DNA from: Candidatus Muproteobacteria bacterium RIFCSPHIGHO2_01_FULL_65_16
GTDB lineage: Bacteria > Pseudomonadota > Gammaproteobacteria > Acidiferrobacterales > Sulfurifustaceae
NCBI GenBank assembly: GCA_001785175.1
Contig: MFSY01000078.1
Location: 1-6,136 of the forward strand
Direction: 5' to 3'
DNA length: 6,136 nucleotides
In this document: piece by piece, positions 1-5,305 of the stretch
Layout of the letters: each line of letters begins with the position of its first letter
How positions within the stretch are numbered: position 1 is the stretch's first letter
Notes under the pieces: model-generated
What the model saw: the letters and a program-made list of their open reading frames with translations, nothing else
Databases searched by the model: none
What the model was told of the DNA's origin: nothing
Position numbers and translations under genes: made by a program

Positions 1-10
1 TCTCTCCTTT
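1..10 (-). promoter_or_regulatory. Shine-Dalgarno site of a minus-strand gene starting just left of the window
   Basis: Read on the minus strand, positions 10 to 1 are AAAGGAGAGA, a strong ribosome binding site. It ends at the window edge, so the start codon should lie within a few bases outside. No coding sequence of this gene is visible, so its product is unknown. The FNR box and -10-like hexamer to its right fit a promoter for it. Confidence 0.5.
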
Positions 11-55
11 GTTTGTTAGCGGTTAATTCCCAGGCATCGCCACCCAACGCGATTT

Positions 56-97
56 ATGGTAGATACCGCGGCATTTTGCAGCATTGATATGAATCAA
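56..97 (-). promoter_or_regulatory. Probable class II FNR/ANR-dependent promoter reading left
   Basis: Positions 84-97 read TTGATATGAATCAA, a perfect match to the FNR/ANR consensus TTGAT-N4-ATCAA, centred at 90.5. On the minus strand TACCAT at 61-56 matches four of six bases of TATAAT, including the conserved A2 and T6. A start at about position 49 would put the box at -41.5, the usual class II activator position, and give a leader of about 48 nt to the Shine-Dalgarno at the window edge. In the rightward direction the corresponding -10 position (about 120-125) has no match. The box is seen directly; leftward use and oxygen control are inferred. Confidence 0.6.
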
Positions 98-264
98 CAT
101 AATCCGGTATTCGCAGCCAAGGCAGCGGATCAAACATCCGATAAGAACCGAGGGGCAGGGAACCCCTGAAACCGGATGTTACCCATTGATCCGGAATAAC
201 TTCTTCCAGACTGTCAACGCCCGGATATACAAGGCGTTATTAGCGATATCAGGGGAGGTTAAAG
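98..264. other. Gene-free stretch with nested inverted repeats
   Basis: This stretch lies between the FNR box and the first small ORF and holds no convincing gene. It contains three nested pairings: 126-133 with 186-193 (CGGATCAA/TTGATCCG), 134-140 with 173-179 (ACATCCG/CGGATGT), and 151-155 with 163-167 (AGGGG/CCCCT). A separate 6-bp hairpin pairs 216-221 with 233-238 (AACGCC/GGCGTT). The motif CGGAT or its complement recurs many times here. No T-tract follows the structure, so it is not a simple terminator. I see no convincing sigma-70 promoter; TACAAT at 284-289 is a possible -10 but lacks a -35. The structure could be an RNA leader, a small RNA or a DNA-level palindrome. Confidence 0.4.
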
Positions 265-369
265 ATGACGTATCGGATTTGTCTACAATTTCCGCCATGC
301 GGATTTGCCGTGATGGGCTGTAAAAATCTTTCATTGACTACACATAACTGGAGAAATGCATCATGTTGA
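265..369 (+). CDS. Possible 34-aa leader peptide coupled to the downstream gene
   Basis: This short ORF starts with ATG at 265. GGGGAGG at 252-258 precedes it with six bases of spacing, a better ribosome site than that of the next gene. It encodes 34 residues with four Cys (6, 12, 19 and 34) and no signal peptide. Its TGA at 367-369 lies just inside the next coding region, whose ATG is at 363-365, so the two reading frames overlap by seven bases. That arrangement is typical of translational coupling or of a leader peptide. I do not recognise the peptide. An ORF of this length can occur by chance, so the case rests on the ribosome site and the overlap. Confidence 0.4.
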   Translation: MTYRICLQFPPCGFAVMGCKNLSLTTHNWRNASC

Positions 370-770
370 AATCGAAACTTGCCGTTCTGGGCGCGGTGCT
401 GGCGCTGTTCGCGATTCCCGCCGCGCACGCCGACGATCCGGTCAAACCCAATCCGGAAATCCGGGCGGACAAAAAGGAGATCATGCAGGACCGCCGGGAA
501 ATCCGCGACGACAAGCGCGAAATCCGCCAGGATCTCCGCGAACGCAACCAGGACCGGCGCGAACTGCGCGAGGAGCTTCGCGAAGGCGACAAGGAAGGCG
601 CGCGCGAGGCGCGGCGCGAACTTCGGCAGGACAACGCCGAACTGCGCGGTGACCGCCGCGAGCTGCGCCAGGACAAGCGGGAACTGCACCGGGACAAGCG
701 CGAGCTGCGCCACGACCGCCGCGAAAACCACCGCGAGCACCATCAGGCACACCGCGCCAAGCGCTCCTAG
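363..770 (+). CDS. Exported Arg/Glu-rich heptad-repeat protein of unknown function
   Basis: This is a 135-residue protein. Residues 1-23 form a clear signal peptide: a Lys-containing start, a hydrophobic core and an AHA cleavage site before DDPVKP. The rest is almost entirely charged and built from seven-residue units close to D-[RK]-R-E-[IL]-R-x. The unit Glu falls at residues 39, 46, 53, 60, 67 and 74, then, after a phase break at 75-85, at 86, 93, 100, 107, 114 and 121. The pattern predicts one long salt-bridged alpha helix or coiled coil. The C-terminus (121-132) is His-rich, with five His, and could bind metal, which would suit the neighbours. GGAG at 350-353 lies nine bases before the ATG. 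The gene ends just before a terminator. Its family is not recognised; periplasmic location is inferred from the signal peptide. Confidence 0.8.
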   Translation: MLKSKLAVLGAVLALFAIPAAHADDPVKPNPEIRADKKEIMQDRREIRDDKREIRQDLRERNQDRRELREELREGDKEGAREARRELRQDNAELRGDRRELRQDKRELHRDKRELRHDRRENHREHHQAHRAKRS

Positions 771-788
771 GCAAGTACCCGACGTCGC

Positions 789-819
789 AAAAAAACGGGG
801 TTTAATGCCCCGCTTTTTT
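789..819. terminator. Two-way intrinsic terminator between convergent genes
   Basis: CGGGG (796-800) pairs with CCCCG (808-812) around a seven-base loop. Reading right, the stem is followed by C and six T (814-819). Reading left, it is followed directly by seven T, the complement of 789-795. It therefore fits a Rho-independent terminator for the plus-strand heptad-repeat gene and for the minus-strand copA series. The TAA stop of the 41-aa minus-strand ORF (802-804) sits inside the loop. Confidence 0.85.
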
Positions 820-927
820 GTGCCCGGCGTCTGATATGCGACGCGCCCGCGGCCGTGACAACCAGAACCACCAGACAATCAGGCCAATAAGCGCCAGCCC
901 GCCGAGATTGATGAGAATAAAATCCAT
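802..927 (-). CDS. 41-aa single-TM protein, possible orphan anchor of a plastocyanin-like protein
   Basis: The ORF runs from ATG at 927 to TAA at 802 and encodes 41 residues. Residues 2-24 form one hydrophobic segment ending in VWWFWLS, followed by a basic tail (RPRARR). Such a composition is typical of a real small membrane protein and unlikely from random GC-rich DNA. From memory, the Gly-rich hydrophobic stretch followed by VWWFWL resembles the N-terminal anchor of membrane-bound cupredoxin (plastocyanin-like, COG4633 type) proteins, which often follow copA. Here nothing resembling a cupredoxin domain follows: the frame stops inside the terminator. It may be a truncated remnant or an independent small protein. 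The Shine-Dalgarno is weak, since the bases before the ATG are mostly T. It lies 67 bases beyond the copA stop on the same strand. Confidence 0.55.
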   Translation of the reverse strand: MDFILINLGGLALIGLIVWWFWLSRPRARRISDAGHKKAGH

Positions 928-939
928 AAAAAGTGGATA

Positions 940-992
940 GACAGGATTAGAACAAAAACCGAAACATTGTATTTCTGATTCTTAATCCTGTC
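940..992. repeat. Inverted repeat GACAGGATTA / TAATCCTGTC between copA and the small ORF
   Basis: Positions 940-949 (GACAGGATTA) and 983-992 (TAATCCTGTC) are perfect 10-base inverted copies, extendable by one G-U pair, enclosing 31 AT-rich bases. The right arm begins two bases after the copA stop. On the minus strand a short T run (932-928) follows the left arm, so a weak terminator or mRNA-end hairpin is possible, although the long loop argues against an efficient terminator. The words also resemble short AATCCTGT-type sequences scattered in many environmental bacterial genomes, which I recall but cannot check here. Confidence 0.55.
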
Positions 993-994
993 CA

Positions 995-3271
995 TTATGC
1001 TTTAAAAAATCGTAACCGGTTGGCGTTGCTCACCACCGTCACCGACGACATGGCCATGGCCGCGCCGGCGATGATGGGATTGAGCAACGGGCCGCCGAAG
1101 GGGAAGAGCGCCCCGGCGGCGACGGGGATGCCGAGCACGTTGTAGATGAACGCGCCGAACAGATTCTGCTTGATGTTGCGCACCGTGGCCTTGGAGATGG
1201 CGATGGCGTCGGGCACGCCGTGGAGCGAGCCGCGCATGAGCGCGACGTCGGCGGATTCGATCGCTACATCGGTGCCGGTGCCGATGGCGTAGCCGACGTC
1301 GGCCTGCGCCAGCGCCGGCGCGTCGTTGATGCCGTCGCCGACCATGCCGACGATCTCCCCGCGCGCCTGCAGCTCGGCGACCTTCGCGGCCTTGTCGCCC
1401 GGCAGCACCTCGGCCAGCACCTCGTCCACGCCGACCTCCCGCGCCACGGCCGCGGCGGTGGCGCGGTTGTCGCCGGTGATCATGACGACCTTGAGGCCGT
1501 CTGCGCGCAGCCGCGCGATCGCCGCCTTCGAGTCGGGCTTGATGGGATCGGCCACCGCCACGATGCCCGCGAGCCTGCCGTCCACGGCGAGATACATCGG
1601 CGTCTGGGCCTGGGCTGCGAGCTGGCGCGCCTTGGACTCCAGTTCACCGACATTGACCTGCTCGCGCTGCATGAGCTTGAGGTTACCGAGCAACACCGTG
1701 CAAGAACTCCCCCCCCCCCTCCCCTCCCCCGCAAGGGGGGAGGGAAAGGGAGGGGGTACCACCGTTCCGCGAACCCCGTGGCCAACGATGGCCTCGAAGC
1801 CGCCGACGGACGCCAGCGCGAGCCCCCGGGTCTTAGCCGCCGAAACGATCGCTTCCGCGAGTGGATGCTCCGAACCGGTCTCGATGCTCGCGGCGATTCG
1901 AAGCAACTCGTTCTCGCTTACGCCCGCCGCCGGGACCAGCTCCGTCACCGCCGGTCGTCCTTCGGTCACCGTGCCGGTCTTGTCGAGCACGATCGTGGTG
2001 AGCCTGCCCGCCTGCTGCAACGCCTCGCCGTTTCTTATGAGAATGCCGTACTCGGCCGCCTTGCCCACGCCGACCATGATCGAGATCGGCGTCGCCAGCC
2101 CCAAGGCGCACGGGCAGGCGATGATGAGCACGGTCATGGTCGCGACCAGGGTGTACGAGAGCCTGGGCTCGGGACCAAAATCGAACCAGGCGAGAAACGT
2201 GAGCACCGCGATGATGAGCACCGACGGCACGAACACGGAGGAGATCTTGTCCGCGAGCCGCCCGATGGCGGGCTTGGACGACTGCGCCCGGCGCACAAGC
2301 TCGATGATTCGCGCGAGCGCGGTGTCGGCACCGATGTGCTTGGCCTGGAACAGGAAGGTGCCGGTCTTGTTGAGCGTGCCGCCCGTGACCTCGGCGCCGA
2401 GCTTCTTCTCCACCGGCATCGGCTCGCCCGTGAGCATGGACTCATCCACGTTCGAATGGCCCTCGATGACGACCCCGTCCACCGGGATCTTCTCGCCGGG
2501 CCGCACGCGGATCGTCTCGTCGAGGCCGACATCGGAAATCGGAATGTCCGTTTCCCTGCCGTCCCGGATGACGCGCGCCGTTTTCGGCTGCAATCCGATC
2601 AACCGCCTGATCGCCTCCGAGGTCTTGCCGCGGGCGCGCATCTCGAGCGCCTGCCCGAGATTGATGAGGGCGATGATGATGGCCGCGGCCTCGAAGTAGG
2701 CGTGGCGCGCGAGGCTCGGCACGATGCCGGGGAAGGCGACCACGAGCATGGAATAGACCCAGGCGGCGCCGGTGCCGAGCGCGATGAGCGTGTCCATGTT
2801 GGCGTGGTGCGCGCGAAACGCCTTCCACGCGCCGCGGAACATGTGGCCGGCGGAGTAGACGAGCACGAACAGCGTGATGGCGCCGGCCGCGAGCCAGAAC
2901 CCGCGCCCACCGGCCGTATCCAGCATCGGCAGCCAGCCCAGCGGCTCGGCGATGAAGAGCGGAAAACCGAGCGCGGAGGCGACGAGGAACTTGCGCAGCA
3001 ACCGGCGGTAGTGCGCCATCTCCGCTGCTTCCTTTTCCGTCTCGTCCTCCGGCCCGCGCAGCACGGCGGCGCCGTAGCCGGCCTGTTTGACGGCCTCCAC
3101 CAGAACCCGCGTGTCAGTCACGCCACGGACGCTGGCGGTGCGTTCGGCGAGATTGACCGTCGCCTCGTCCACGCCCGTGACACCCTTCAGCGCGTTCTCG
3201 ACCGTGGCCACGCAACCGGCGCAGCTCATGCCGGCGATGGACAGGCGCTTGACGCGGGAGAGATCATTCAT
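995..3271 (-). CDS. copA: Cu(+)-exporting P1B-type ATPase
   Basis: This 758-residue protein is an inner-membrane pump that uses ATP to export Cu(+), or Ag(+), to the periplasm. The order is: one heavy-metal-associated domain (about 7-72) with GMSCAGC and metal-binding Cys17 and Cys20; membrane helices; actuator domain with TGE at 281-283; the transport motif CPC at 386-388; phosphorylation motif DKTGT with Asp430; SEHPL (467-471) and GHG (497-499) of the nucleotide-binding domain; MITGDN (597-602); GDGIND (645-650); and the Cu(+)-type signatures YN (710-711) and MSS (741-743). All catalytic residues are present. Length is normal apart from an insertion of about 15-20 residues after GHGVRGTV, derived from a repeat element. 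The ATG at 3271 is the only sensible start, as the metal-binding domain begins seven codons later. It has no Shine-Dalgarno, but TATAAT lies eight bases upstream. Confidence 0.97.
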   Translation of the reverse strand: MNDLSRVKRLSIAGMSCAGCVATVENALKGVTGVDEATVNLAERTASVRGVTDTRVLVEAVKQAGYGAAVLRGPEDETEKEAAEMAHYRRLLRKFLVASALGFPLFIAEPLGWLPMLDTAGGRGFWLAAGAITLFVLVYSAGHMFRGAWKAFRAHHANMDTLIALGTGAAWVYSMLVVAFPGIVPSLARHAYFEAAAIIIALINLGQALEMRARGKTSEAIRRLIGLQPKTARVIRDGRETDIPISDVGLDETIRVRPGEKIPVDGVVIEGHSNVDESMLTGEPMPVEKKLGAEVTGGTLNKTGTFLFQAKHIGADTALARIIELVRRAQSSKPAIGRLADKISSVFVPSVLIIAVLTFLAWFDFGPEPRLSYTLVATMTVLIIACPCALGLATPISIMVGVGKAAEYGILIRNGEALQQAGRLTTIVLDKTGTVTEGRPAVTELVPAAGVSENELLRIAASIETGSEHPLAEAIVSAAKTRGLALASVGGFEAIVGHGVRGTVVPPPFPSPLAGEGRGGGSSCTVLLGNLKLMQREQVNVGELESKARQLAAQAQTPMYLAVDGRLAGIVAVADPIKPDSKAAIARLRADGLKVVMITGDNRATAAAVAREVGVDEVLAEVLPGDKAAKVAELQARGEIVGMVGDGINDAPALAQADVGYAIGTGTDVAIESADVALMRGSLHGVPDAIAISKATVRNIKQNLFGAFIYNVLGIPVAAGALFPFGGPLLNPIIAGAAMAMSSVTVVSNANRLRFFKA
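1700..1759 (-). repeat. In-frame G/C-rich palindromic repeat inside copA
   Basis: The segment codes residues 505-524 of CopA, including [11 protein letters not shown]. On the plus strand it consists of runs of C and T (1707-1730), a GCAA turn (1731-1734) and runs of G and A (1735-1756), so it folds on itself. Peptides like SPLAGEGRG are a known by-product of a dispersed palindromic element found between and inside genes of many proteobacteria. It falls in the nucleotide-binding domain between GHGVRG and VLLGN, where CopA homologues normally have only a short turn. The reading frame is kept. Positions 1709-1719 are 11 C in a row, which is prone to slippage. Confidence 0.8.
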
Positions 3272-3279
3272 GGCGACAA

Positions 3280-3325
3280 ATTATACAACGGTGCAACGGT
3301 GATCTCTCCGCGCAGATTAGCTGCG
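3280..3325 (-). promoter_or_regulatory. Candidate copA promoter with tandem 8-mer and a dyad
   Basis: On the minus strand a perfect TATAAT lies at 3285-3280, eight bases before the copA ATG. Immediately upstream are two exact tandem copies of CACCGTTG (3301-3294 and 3293-3286). Further upstream is a dyad, CGCAG-N5-CTGCG (3311-3325), centred about 45 bases before the predicted start point. No good -35 is found at 17-19 bases spacing, so an activator may be needed. The sequence does not match the CueR-type inverted repeat I know. With this -10, transcription should begin at about 3273, leaving essentially no leader. Confidence 0.5.
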
Positions 3326-3356
3326 GCACCCATTTGATCCGGTAACGGCGGCAGGT

Positions 3357-3673
3357 TCAGAAGAACCACTGCACGTGCGTATAGCACACCTCATGAAGCC
3401 GGCCGTACTCGCTGTCGGCGGCGCCGGTGAAAAACTGCGCCCCACCGCCCAGTCCCAGTTGGCGGCAAACGAATACACCGGGCTCGGCGCGAAGAACAGG
3501 CTGCCGTCGTCGCGGTTGACGATCAGGTAATTCTCGGTGCGCAGGAGCGGCGTGAGCTCGTACCTGAGCCGGGCGCCGACGTAGCGACGCGCGACGTTCT
3601 GGATTTCGCCGGCGAACAGGCGCGTGAAATCGTAACGCGCGCGCCCTGTCTCATCACCCCGTTGCCATCCGCC
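3357..3673 (-). pseudogene. 3' fragment of an outer-membrane beta-barrel protein, frameshifted
   Basis: Reading left from about 3661, one frame gives roughly 75 residues including YDFTRLFAGEIQNVARRYVG, then RLRYELTPLLRTENYLIVNR, then NWDW. At the C run 3440-3443 the sense passes to another frame, which gives AQFFTGAADSEYGRLHEV and ends in VQWFF and TGA at 3357-3359. One missing base in the run explains the shift. Alternating aromatic and polar residues, NRDDGS-type turns and a terminal Phe are typical of the last strands of an outer-membrane barrel. There is no start codon or N-terminal half; the fragment begins directly after the stop of the preceding gene, in the same frame. I take it as the decayed tail of a porin-like gene of unknown family, possibly once part of the metal cluster. 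Confidence 0.65.
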
Positions 3674-4132
3674 TCACGGGCGCGCCCACTCGAAACGGGC
3701 GCGGATCGGCTTGGCCGCGCCGGGCAGCCGGATCAACAGCTCGATCCGGTACGGACCGGGACCGAGCATATTGAAGTAATTGCCGTAGGTGACGCTGCCG
3801 GCGATCGTCATCGGTTCGAGTCTCTTTTCTGCCTTGAACCTGTCCGGGCCCGTAATCGTCGCGGTGACTTCGGCGCGGGCGATCCGCTCGCCGGTCTTGT
3901 CGTTGAACAGCGCGACCATGAGATGGTTCTCGCCGACGGGCGCGCCACCGTGCATCCCGCGCTCGGGGTGCTCGGGCACATGGCCGCGCACGAGTTGCGC
4001 CGGCAGGACGCCAAAGTAGATCGCCACACCATCAATCACCTGGCGCTGGTCCCGCTCGGCGGCGAGCGCGGCGGCCGACAACCACAACAGCGCGGCCAGC
4101 AGACCGCTGACCTTCACAATGCTAGTTTTCAT
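3674..4132 (-). CDS. Small exported protein, possibly YtkA/FixH-like
   Basis: The start chosen is ATG at 4132, because GGAGG sits seven bases upstream and a signal peptide follows at once (residues 1-24, hydrophobic core, cleavage near ALA). This gives 152 residues. An upstream in-frame extension overlaps the preceding gene and has no such features. The mature part looks like a small beta-sandwich: HLMVALFNDKTGERI (70-84), then AEVTATITGP, then LEPM (105-108), YGNYFNM (116-122), and a final strand with RFEW. That pattern recalls YtkA/FixH-like periplasmic domains, but I am not certain of the family. His51, His55, Met60, His61, His70, Met72, Met108 and Met122 are possible metal ligands. It is 49 bases downstream of the DUF2231 gene, and probably cotranscribed. 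A periplasmic metal-binding role is inferred from context only. Confidence 0.75.
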   Translation of the reverse strand: MKTSIVKVSGLLAALLWLSAAALAAERDQRQVIDGVAIYFGVLPAQLVRGHVPEHPERGMHGGAPVGENHLMVALFNDKTGERIARAEVTATITGPDRFKAEKRLEPMTIAGSVTYGNYFNMLGPGPYRIELLIRLPGAAKPIRARFEWARP

Positions 4133-4181
4133 GATCCCGCCTCCGTGCCGCTTAACCGCGTGCCCGCTCATCAGAAGTTCG

Positions 4182-4748
4182 TCAGTGATCATGTCCGTCC
4201 CGATCGTCATGGTCATGCTTCGTTGTGTTAGTCGCCTTGTTTTCCGAGGGAAGCAGCCGCGCTGCCTTACCGCCACCATTGCCGGAGCCGTCCGCGGCCG
4301 GCAGCGACTGGACGCCCAGGCCATAGCGGTATACCAGTTCCCCACCGTGCCACCCGGTCAAACCGAGAAGGAAGGTCGGAACGATCAGGGCCGCCGCAAA
4401 GACGATGTTGGTTTTATGGCCGGCGCGGTAGCGCATGACGCTCCACACCACCAGGGGGAGAAAAACGGCGAGAGTCGTCAGCGCCCAGTTGCGATGCACC
4501 GACATGGCGGCGTGGGAGGGCGCGTCGTGGGTTACGCTGTTGAAGGCGAGCCAGCCGAAGAAAGCCGCAATCAGCGCGGAGCCGTAACCCAGCCAGAGGT
4601 TCCAGTGCGCGACGATGTGCGCCTGCCGGCGCACATTCGAGTCCCGGGGATGCAGCACGACCGCCGCAAACAGAAATGCGGCGATCACCAGCAGCCCCAC
4701 GGCAAAATGGACGAATATTGGATGCCAGTTGGGAATAATTTCGATCAT
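4182..4748 (-). CDS. DUF2231-family membrane protein with a His/Asp-rich tail
   Basis: The start chosen is ATG at 4748, because AAGGAG lies seven bases upstream and the family's N-terminal motif follows immediately. This gives 188 residues. Four membrane segments are visible at about 12-33, 53-73, 88-106 and 115-133. The motif with His9-Pro10 and His14 (NWHPIFVHFAVGLL) and the segment GWHGGELVYRYGLGV (132-146) are characteristic of DUF2231 proteins, whose biochemical role is unknown; some family members have been discussed as haem- or redox-linked. The tail (about 146-188) is soluble, Gly-rich, and ends in HDHDDRDGHDH, an apparent metal-binding stretch. The position between a Met-rich exported protein and another small exported protein fits a role in periplasmic metal handling, which is inferred. 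Confidence 0.85.
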   Translation of the reverse strand: MIEIIPNWHPIFVHFAVGLLVIAAFLFAAVVLHPRDSNVRRQAHIVAHWNLWLGYGSALIAAFFGWLAFNSVTHDAPSHAAMSVHRNWALTTLAVFLPLVVWSVMRYRAGHKTNIVFAAALIVPTFLLGLTGWHGGELVYRYGLGVQSLPAADGSGNGGGKAARLLPSENKATNTTKHDHDDRDGHDH

Positions 4749-4805
4749 TACTGCTCTCCTTCCTTTCGATGGATGCGATCTCAATTTGCGGGCTTCGACG
4801 CCGGC

Positions 4806-4832
4806 GCGCCCGGCGGGCTTCCCACCGGGCGC
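4806..4832. repeat. Strong 12-bp hairpin between two minus-strand genes
   Basis: On the minus strand GCGCCCGGTGGG, a three-base loop AAG and CCCGCCGGGCGC form a 12-bp stem with one G-U pair. It lies about 12 bases after the stop of the Met-rich gene and 58 bases before the DUF2231 start. No T run follows, so it is more likely to stabilise or separate mRNA ends than to stop transcription. It could help the Met-rich message accumulate above the downstream ones. Confidence 0.6.
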
Positions 4833-4843
4833 CGGCCTTGGTG

Positions 4844-5215
4844 CTACTTAGTCGGCTTCATCCCCTCCTTCATCATCCGGTCCATCTGCTTGCGCATCCC
4901 CTCCATCTGCTTCTGCATGTCGGCGTCCATCATCATGCCCCTGCCGACCATGCCGGACATCATGTCCATCATTCCGGCCATATCGCGCATGCGCTCGGCC
5001 ATCTGCTTCTGCTCGGCCGCACTCAGGTTGCCCTTGGACATGCGACTCGACATTTCCATCATCTGGCCGGACATGTCGTGCATCGTGCCGGACATCTGCC
5101 GCGCGCCCGGTCCGCTCATGCCCTTCTGCCCGCCCATCTGCGCGACGGCCGGGGCCGCGAGCGCGAACAACAGCGCGGACATCATCAAACTACGGTTAAT
5201 AGCCTGTCCCATCAT
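4844..5215 (-). CDS. Met-rich exported protein, probable periplasmic copper binder
   Basis: The start is ATG at 5215, five bases after GGAGG (5225-5221); the next codon, ATG at 5212, is equally possible with eight bases. The protein has 123 residues. Residues 1-26 are a signal peptide ending in APAVAQ. The mature part of about 97 residues contains, by my count, 27 Met, no Cys and one His, many in MxxM, MM or MMM clusters such as MHDMSGQMMEM and MMDMMSGM. A second half rich in Lys, Arg, Glu and Gln is likely helical (MQKQMEGMRKQMDRMMKEGM). Met clusters bind Cu(+) or Ag(+) in several periplasmic resistance proteins, so a copper-buffering role is likely. I do not recognise the exact family. It lies between the methyltransferase-like and DUF2231 genes on the same strand. 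Confidence 0.85.
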   Translation of the reverse strand: MMGQAINRSLMMSALLFALAAPAVAQMGGQKGMSGPGARQMSGTMHDMSGQMMEMSSRMSKGNLSAAEQKQMAERMRDMAGMMDMMSGMVGRGMMMDADMQKQMEGMRKQMDRMMKEGMKPTK

Positions 5216-5244
5216 AGAACCCTCCTTCTTGCTGGTTGACGATC

Positions 5245-5264
5245 CGCGCCCCACGAGGGGCACG
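5245..5264. repeat. Short hairpin in the leader of the Met-rich gene
   Basis: On the minus strand CGTGCCCC and GGGGCGCG pair around TCGT as an 8-bp stem with one G-U pair. It lies between the stop of the methyltransferase-like gene (5306) and the Shine-Dalgarno of the Met-rich gene (5225-5221). There is no T run. It may mark an mRNA processing or stability site. Confidence 0.4.
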
Positions 5265-5305
5265 CTCTTTCCGGACGATGCCACGATCCGAAACCTACTT
5301 CATGC

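Noticed and set aside
126..238. Integron attC site or tRNA-like structure
   Set aside because: The nested stems lack the GTTRRRY/RYYYAAC core pair of attC, and there is no cloverleaf, TTCRA arm or CCA end.
363..770. CRISPR array suggested by regular 21-base periodicity
   Set aside because: The periodicity is the coding of seven-residue units with sequence drift and no unique spacers; the frame has a signal peptide and is open throughout.
249..878. A 209-codon minus-strand open frame opposite the heptad-repeat gene
   Set aside because: It is the mirror image of the Arg/Glu repeats, showing as Ala/Val/Leu/Phe repeats. The plus frame has a signal peptide, a ribosome site and a terminator at its end.
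3286..3325. CueR-type copper-responsive operator before copA
   Set aside because: No TTGAC with a 19-base spacer and no ACCTTCC/GGAAGGT inverted repeat is present; the CACCGTTG copies are direct, not inverted.
1220..3337. A 705-codon plus-strand open frame opposite copA
   Set aside because: Composition is Arg/His/Asp/Gly-rich, without domains or a ribosome site. It is the antisense of a well-supported P1B-ATPase in GC-rich DNA, where stop codons are rare.
4133..4345. N-terminal extension of the small exported protein up to 4345
   Set aside because: The extension lies inside the DUF2231 gene in another frame and would bury the signal peptide. The ATG at 4132 has GGAGG at the right spacing.
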